Shown: one piece after another, positions 7,506 through 10,773 of the stretch
Numbering within the stretch: position 1 is the stretch's first letter
How the letters are laid out: each line of letters begins with the position of its first letter
Assembly: GCA_022758945.1 (NCBI GenBank)
Contig: JAEMQE010000289.1
Span: 1-10,773, forward strand
Length of the DNA: 10,773 bases
Direction: 5' to 3'
Origin: Lentimicrobium sp.
GTDB lineage: Bacteria > Bacteroidota > Bacteroidia > Flavobacteriales > Flavobacteriaceae
Notes under the pieces: model-generated
Database searches by the model: none
Told to the model about the DNA's origin: nothing
What the model saw: only the letters and a program-made list of their open reading frames with translations
Made by a program: the position numbers and the translations under genes

Positions 7506-8252
7506 ATGAAACTTACATTACAAATATGGCGTCAGAAAAATGCCAAAGCAGAAGGAAAAATTGTTGAATATCCTATAGACGGAATCGAGGAAGATATGTC
7601 TTTTCTTGAAATGTTGGATGTTCTTAATGAACAATTGATCAATAAAGGAGACGAACCTGTTGCTTTCGACCACGATTGTCGAGAAGGAATTTGCGGAACT
7701 TGTTCGTTGTTTATCAATGGAGAAGCGCACGGACCTGACAGAGGAATACCTACTTGTCAATTGCATATGAGAATGTTCAAAGATGGCGATACAATCTTTA
7801 TTGAACCGTTTAGAGCTAAAGCTTTTCCAGTAATCAAGGATTTAGTGGTTGACAGAAGTGCTTTTGACAGAATTCAACACGCAGGTGGATTTATATCGGT
7901 TAATACTTCTGGAAATCCAGTGGATGCCAATACAATTCCAATTCCAAAACACGATGCTGACAGGGCTTTTGATGCCGCAACTTGTATTGGATGTGGCGCT
8001 TGTGTTGCCACTTGTAAAAATTCATCGGCGATGTTATTTGTTGCTGCCAAAGTTTCTCAATTTGCATTATTGCCTCAAGGAAGAGTGGAAGCAGCTGACC
8101 GAGTTTTGAATATGGTAAACCAAATGGATGCTGAAGGTTTCGGAAACTGTACCAATACTGGAGCTTGCGAAGTAGAATGCCCAAAAGGAATTTCTCTTGA
8201 AAATATCGCTCGAATGAACAGAGAATATTTATCGGCAAGCTTGAAAGGATAA
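7506..8252 (+). CDS. sdhB: succinate dehydrogenase/fumarate reductase iron-sulfur subunit
   Basis: This 248-residue protein carries electrons from FAD in SdhA to haem and quinone in SdhC. The N-terminal plant-type ferredoxin domain binds a [2Fe-2S] cluster through C58, C63, C66 (DCREGICGTC) and C84 (PTCQLH). The C-terminal domain has C160, C163, C166 and C170 (CIGCGACVATC), then C215, C221 and C225 (GNCTNTGACEVECPKG). By homology the [4Fe-4S] cluster uses C160/C163/C166/C225 and the [3Fe-4S] cluster uses C170/C215/C221. All cluster cysteines are present, so the subunit looks intact. The ATG is preceded by an A-rich leader (TCTAAAA), usual in this phylum. It is last in the operon; a strong hairpin terminator begins 20 bp after its stop. 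Confidence 0.96.
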   Translation: MKLTLQIWRQKNAKAEGKIVEYPIDGIEEDMSFLEMLDVLNEQLINKGDEPVAFDHDCREGICGTCSLFINGEAHGPDRGIPTCQLHMRMFKDGDTIFIEPFRAKAFPVIKDLVVDRSAFDRIQHAGGFISVNTSGNPVDANTIPIPKHDADRAFDAATCIGCGACVATCKNSSAMLFVAAKVSQFALLPQGRVEAADRVLNMVNQMDAEGFGNCTNTGACEVECPKGISLENIARMNREYLSASLKG

Positions 8253-8271
8253 AATATTTTAAGAATATTTT
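8251..8271 (+). repeat. AT-only hairpin overlapping the sdhB stop
   Basis: AAAATATT (8251-8258) and AATATTTT (8264-8271) are perfect 8-bp reverse complements around a 5-nt loop TTAAG. It abuts the first base of the terminator stem and overlaps the sdhB stop codon. It is weak in stability; it may only extend the 3' structure of the sdh mRNA. Confidence 0.45.
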
Positions 8272-8301
8272 AAAACGTCCCGAGAAATCGGGACGTTTTT
8301 T
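8272..8301 (+). terminator. rho-independent terminator of the sdhCAB operon
   Basis: A perfect 12-bp stem, AAAACGTCCCGA (8272-8283) with TCGGGACGTTTT (8288-8299), is closed by a GAAA (GNRA-type) tetraloop. The last four stem bases and two more give a run of six T (8296-8301). The other strand also ends in TTTT, so it could stop transcription from both sides. It is the only GC-rich hairpin with a T run that I found in the window. Confidence 0.9.
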
Positions 8302-8315
8302 GTTATAATCTAAAA

Positions 8316-8348
8316 CTTAATTTCCTTAATATCTTAATGGTTCAAAAA
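8316..8348 (+). repeat. single CTTAAT-triplet element upstream of the omega-amidase gene
   Basis: CTTAAT units lie at 8316-8321, 8325-8330 and 8333-8338, followed by GGTTCAAAAA (8339-8348). The same design, with the last two units 8 bp apart and a GGTT ending, is seen twice at 3121-3197. Compared with the plus-strand copy there, the flanks AAAACTTAATTT and CTTAATGGTTCAAAAA are identical and this copy holds 9 extra bases between them. It ends 19 bp before the ATG at 8368. No TAnnTTTG promoter is visible in this 115-bp spacer. Confidence 0.8.
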
Positions 8349-8367
8349 TTTAAATTAATTTTATAAA

Positions 8368-9138
8368 ATGAAAGTCGCCTTAATCCAATCTTCCTTAACT
8401 TGGGAAAACCCAACAGCCAACCGAAACCATTTCGAAGAAAAAATCAATGCCATTTCTGAACAAGTCGATTTGATTGTGCTTCCAGAAATGTTCTCAACGG
8501 GTTTCACGATGAATCCTGAGGTTGTTTTTGAAACAATAGAAGGTGAAACTGTTTTGTGGTTGCAATCATTAGCCAAAGCTAAGAATAGTGCGATTACGGG
8601 AAGTTTGGTCATTAAAGAAAACGATAATTTCTACAACAGATTGGTGTTTGTTTTTCCGTCAGGAGAAATAAAATTTTATGATAAACGACATTTATTTACC
8701 CTTGCTGGTGAAGATAAAGTCTATACTTCTGGAGAAAAAAAATTGATTGTAGAATATTTAGGTTGGAAAATTTGTCCATTGGTATGTTACGATTTACGTT
8801 TTCCGGTTTTTGCAAGAAATATTGAAGATTATGATGTACTAATTTATGTTGCCAATTGGCCAAAAGTACGAATCAATGCTTGGGATATTTTGCTCAAAGC
8901 TCGTTCGATCGAAAATATGTGTTATACTATTGGCGTGAATAGAATTGGTTTTGACAACAATAATTTTGAACATGTTGGTCATTCGCAAACAGTTGATTTT
9001 ATTGGGAATTATGTTCTTGAACCGCAAGAAACCGAAGGTGTTTTCATTGTGGAATTAAACAAAGAAAAACTACTTGAAACCAGAAAAAAACTTGGATTTT
9101 TAAACGACAGAGATACTTTTGAACTAAAGTCCCATTGA
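8368..9138 (+). CDS. yafV: omega-amidase, YafV-type nitrilase-superfamily amidohydrolase
   Basis: This 256-residue carbon-nitrogen hydrolase has the nitrilase catalytic triad: E40 in VLPEMFSTGF, K106 in FYDKRHLF and C140 in PLVCYDLRFPV. E115 in AGEDK is a likely second glutamate. The stretches YDLRFPVFARN, DYDVLIYVANWP, ARSIEN and NRIGFD closely follow the E. coli YafV/omega-amidase pattern, which separates it from nitrilases, NAD synthetase amidases and beta-ureidopropionases. Known members hydrolyse 2-oxoglutaramate to 2-oxoglutarate and ammonia as a metabolite-repair step. There is no signal peptide, so it is cytoplasmic. It follows the sdh operon by 115 bp but behind its terminator, so it probably has its own promoter or relies on read-through. 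Its 3' end overlaps the convergent lipoprotein gene by 15 bp. Family assignment is strong; the substrate is inferred. Confidence 0.9.
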   Translation: MKVALIQSSLTWENPTANRNHFEEKINAISEQVDLIVLPEMFSTGFTMNPEVVFETIEGETVLWLQSLAKAKNSAITGSLVIKENDNFYNRLVFVFPSGEIKFYDKRHLFTLAGEDKVYTSGEKKLIVEYLGWKICPLVCYDLRFPVFARNIEDYDVLIYVANWPKVRINAWDILLKARSIENMCYTIGVNRIGFDNNNFEHVGHSQTVDFIGNYVLEPQETEGVFIVELNKEKLLETRKKLGFLNDRDTFELKSH

Positions 9139-10773
9139 TGATTTAGGCTTCTTTTTTTTGTCAACTTTCTTTTTTGGTTCGGGAGTGTAAGGAATACTCA
9201 CATCAAAAACTTGATCCACATCCCAATTAGCGCGAACATCTATTGCTTTCGAAAAATAAACCACTTCTTCGGCTTGTCGTTTTTCTAAATAATTCCCAGA
9301 ATCCCATTCCTTATTTTTGTTGTCGTCATAAATCAACCGAAGCCAGAATAAGGCAGGTTCAACCAAATTAAATTCGATTTTAGTGTTGTTTTCGGAATAT
9401 TCCGAGGCCAAAACATCTCCTTTTTCATTCGTCAATTGAACAATTACCGGAAAATGTTTTACGTTTTGTAAATTCACCGAAAGATTCCCGTAATCAGCAA
9501 AGTTCTTTGTAGTTAATTTATAAATAATTGTGTTATTCGATTTTCCCAAATAATCGGTAAATGCACCCGGCATAATCCTGAAAGTATATTTTTCAGAAGG
9601 CTCCTTTTTGAAATCAAAATACAGTTGTTGGTTAAAATCATCATATTCCATTTTAAAATCAACCGAAACGGAATCTTTATTGATGAGTTTTATTTTTGAA
9701 TTGTCAAATTTAGTCAATGGTGTGGCGCTTTCCAATGTAAATTGCTCTCTGAAATTTAAAATGCCAGCTTGAACTGCACTAATATTCAAGGTGTCTTTTT
9801 TCTGATCTTTAATTTTAAAACGGAAGTTTGCTTGGTATTTGTCTTTGGTTACAGCTATTGCCAGCGAATCAACTTTCAAAGGTTTGTACCAAACTTGAAG
9901 CGAATCTTTTTTTGGAAACTTGGTAATAATTGTTGGCAGGATTTCGGTTCCATTTTTTAAAGTAATTTTCACATCATTTGATCTTCCTTCATAAGGCAAA
10001 ATCAATTTGTTTCCTGAAGTCTGTATAGGCTTGTATGCTTTAAAAGGAATCACTTCCTTGAATAACTTCAATTCATAAGTTGTATCATTCGGAATGGTGA
10101 TAAACTGCTTTTTAAATCCAATTTTATCCTTTTTGGGATTGAATTTATTATTGGAATTGTAATCTTTCATTGCCACCAAAAGATATTTCCCGGCTTTCAA
10201 ATTCTCTAATTTAAAGGTTTTTAAACTATCCAATGTATTGGTGATATACCTCGGTGTTTCATTATAAACCACAGAATCCTTAAATTTATCATTCACATCA
10301 TAAAGCATTACGGAAACAAATGATTCTACTTCCTTGTTATACGAATCTTTAACGCTTCCGCCAAGGGTCAAAGAGTCTATATGTTCACCAGTCGAAAACA
10401 CATATTTGAACTGATTGTATGGATTTCCCTCATTATTATCTTCAATACTTTGCCCAAAATTGAAACTATAAGTGGTGTTGGGTTGTAACGTGTCGTTTAT
10501 TTTTATAGTAAGGTATTTGCTTGTGGTAGTAGGCAAGATTAAAGGTTCATTCTTCATTGGTGGCGAAATAATCAATTGCTTTTTTAAGTCCTTCAGCTTG
10601 ATATATTCATCAAAAGTTAATTTGATTTCGTTTCCTTTAAAATTGGTACTGAAATTCTTTGGGAAACTGATTTTCAAAACGGGCGCAAGAGTATCTTTCA
10701 AACCGCCAGTAATACTGCCTCTTTTGGCACAGCCAATCATTGCCAATACAAGCAGAAACAGAATATATTTAAA
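9124..10773 (-). CDS. SbsA-Ig-like domain lipoprotein, start beyond the right window edge
   Basis: The frame is open to the last base, so 549 residues are visible and the true start lies a few codons outside; the TTG at 10746 falls inside the signal peptide and is not the start. Visible residues 2-14 (KYILFLLVLAMIG) are hydrophobic and followed by C15, a lipobox-like site (MIGC), so export and lipidation are expected. An SbsA/Big_5-type Ig-like domain covers about residues 27-125 (DTLAPVL, FDEYIKL, LQPNTTYSFNFG, YVFSTGE). Two aspartate/asparagine-rich loops resemble calcium-binding turns: DYNSNNKFNPKKD at about 204-216 and DDNKNKEWDSG at about 483-493. The tail is very lysine-rich (PKKKVDKKKKPKSSMGL). 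This domain layout is common in uncharacterised Bacteroidota envelope proteins; I cannot name a function. Its stop lies inside the 3' end of the convergent yafV gene. Confidence 0.88.
   Translation of the reverse strand, partial: FKYILFLLVLAMIGCAKRGSITGGLKDTLAPVLKISFPKNFSTNFKGNEIKLTFDEYIKLKDLKKQLIISPPMKNEPLILPTTTSKYLTIKINDTLQPNTTYSFNFGQSIEDNNEGNPYNQFKYVFSTGEHIDSLTLGGSVKDSYNKEVESFVSVMLYDVNDKFKDSVVYNETPRYITNTLDSLKTFKLENLKAGKYLLVAMKDYNSNNKFNPKKDKIGFKKQFITIPNDTTYELKLFKEVIPFKAYKPIQTSGNKLILPYEGRSNDVKITLKNGTEILPTIITKFPKKDSLQVWYKPLKVDSLAIAVTKDKYQANFRFKIKDQKKDTLNISAVQAGILNFREQFTLESATPLTKFDNSKIKLINKDSVSVDFKMEYDDFNQQLYFDFKKEPSEKYTFRIMPGAFTDYLGKSNNTIIYKLTTKNFADYGNLSVNLQNVKHFPVIVQLTNEKGDVLASEYSENNTKIEFNLVEPALFWLRLIYDDNKNKEWDSGNYLEKRQAEEVVYFSKAIDVRANWDVDQVFDVSIPYTPEPKKKVDKKKKPKSSMGL

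Noticed and set aside
7900..8238. 112-codon open frame on the minus strand opposite sdhB
   Set aside because: It lies fully within the well-supported sdhB gene, has no family-like motif and is a by-product of sdhB codon use.
8304..8309. TATAAT as a sigma70-type -10 box before yafV
   Set aside because: It sits directly after the terminator T run in AT-rich DNA, and Bacteroidota promoters use TAnnTTTG; no paired upstream box is convincing.
10744..10746. TTG as start of the Ig-like lipoprotein
   Set aside because: The frame continues upstream to the window edge and those codons form the hydrophobic core of the lipoprotein signal peptide.
1..10773. A hidden defence, mobile or biosynthetic gene system
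   Set aside because: Every sizeable gene falls in a housekeeping or common Bacteroidota family, and no mobility genes, target-site duplications or shift in base use are evident.

Overview
The window looks like chromosomal DNA from a flavobacterium-like member of the Bacteroidota. Base composition is AT-rich, start codons are preceded by A/T-rich leaders rather than clear Shine-Dalgarno sequences, and the one convincing promoter follows the Bacteroidota pattern (TTG, then TAnnTTTG). The protein set also fits: an AddB-like PD-(D/E)XK nuclease, a b558-type succinate dehydrogenase in the order C-A-B, and an SbsA-Ig-like lipoprotein beginning CAKRGS. The genus is inferred from this character, not from a database search. 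I see no rRNA, tRNA, CRISPR array, integrase, transposase or phage gene.

Layout: (1) positions 1-2313 (+), the 3' part of an AddB/RecB-like nuclease gene cut by the left edge. (2) 2310-4507 (-), an alpha/beta hydrolase lying downstream of an Xaa-Pro aminopeptidase gene (pepP); a 122-bp spacer between them holds a long AT-rich inverted repeat. (3) 4508-4771, a divergent intergenic region with a candidate pepP promoter inside a 9-bp palindrome and a good sdh promoter. (4) 4772-8252 (+), the sdhC-sdhA-sdhB operon for menaquinone-type succinate dehydrogenase (complex II), closed by a perfect 12-bp GAAA-tetraloop terminator. (5) 8368-9138 (+), an omega-amidase of the YafV type. (6) 9124-10773 (-), an Ig-like lipoprotein gene cut by the right edge only a few codons short of its start.

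The central theme is core metabolism. SdhCAB links the TCA cycle to the quinone pool, and YafV-type omega-amidase can supply 2-oxoglutarate to the same cycle. The other genes are housekeeping (DNA repair, peptide turnover, a generic hydrolase, an envelope lipoprotein). No gene-based defence system or new pathway is apparent. The most unusual signal is non-coding: a family of short intergenic elements made of three CTTAAT units at 8-10-bp spacing and ending in GGTT. It occurs as a head-to-head pair at 3121-3197 and as a single copy at 8316-8348, and a related heptad array (7468-7495) lies between sdhA and sdhB. Both convergent gene pairs overlap at their 3' ends (4 and 15 bp) with no terminator between them.

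No gene-free stretch exceeds 300 bp; the longest is the 264-bp pepP/sdhC divergent region.
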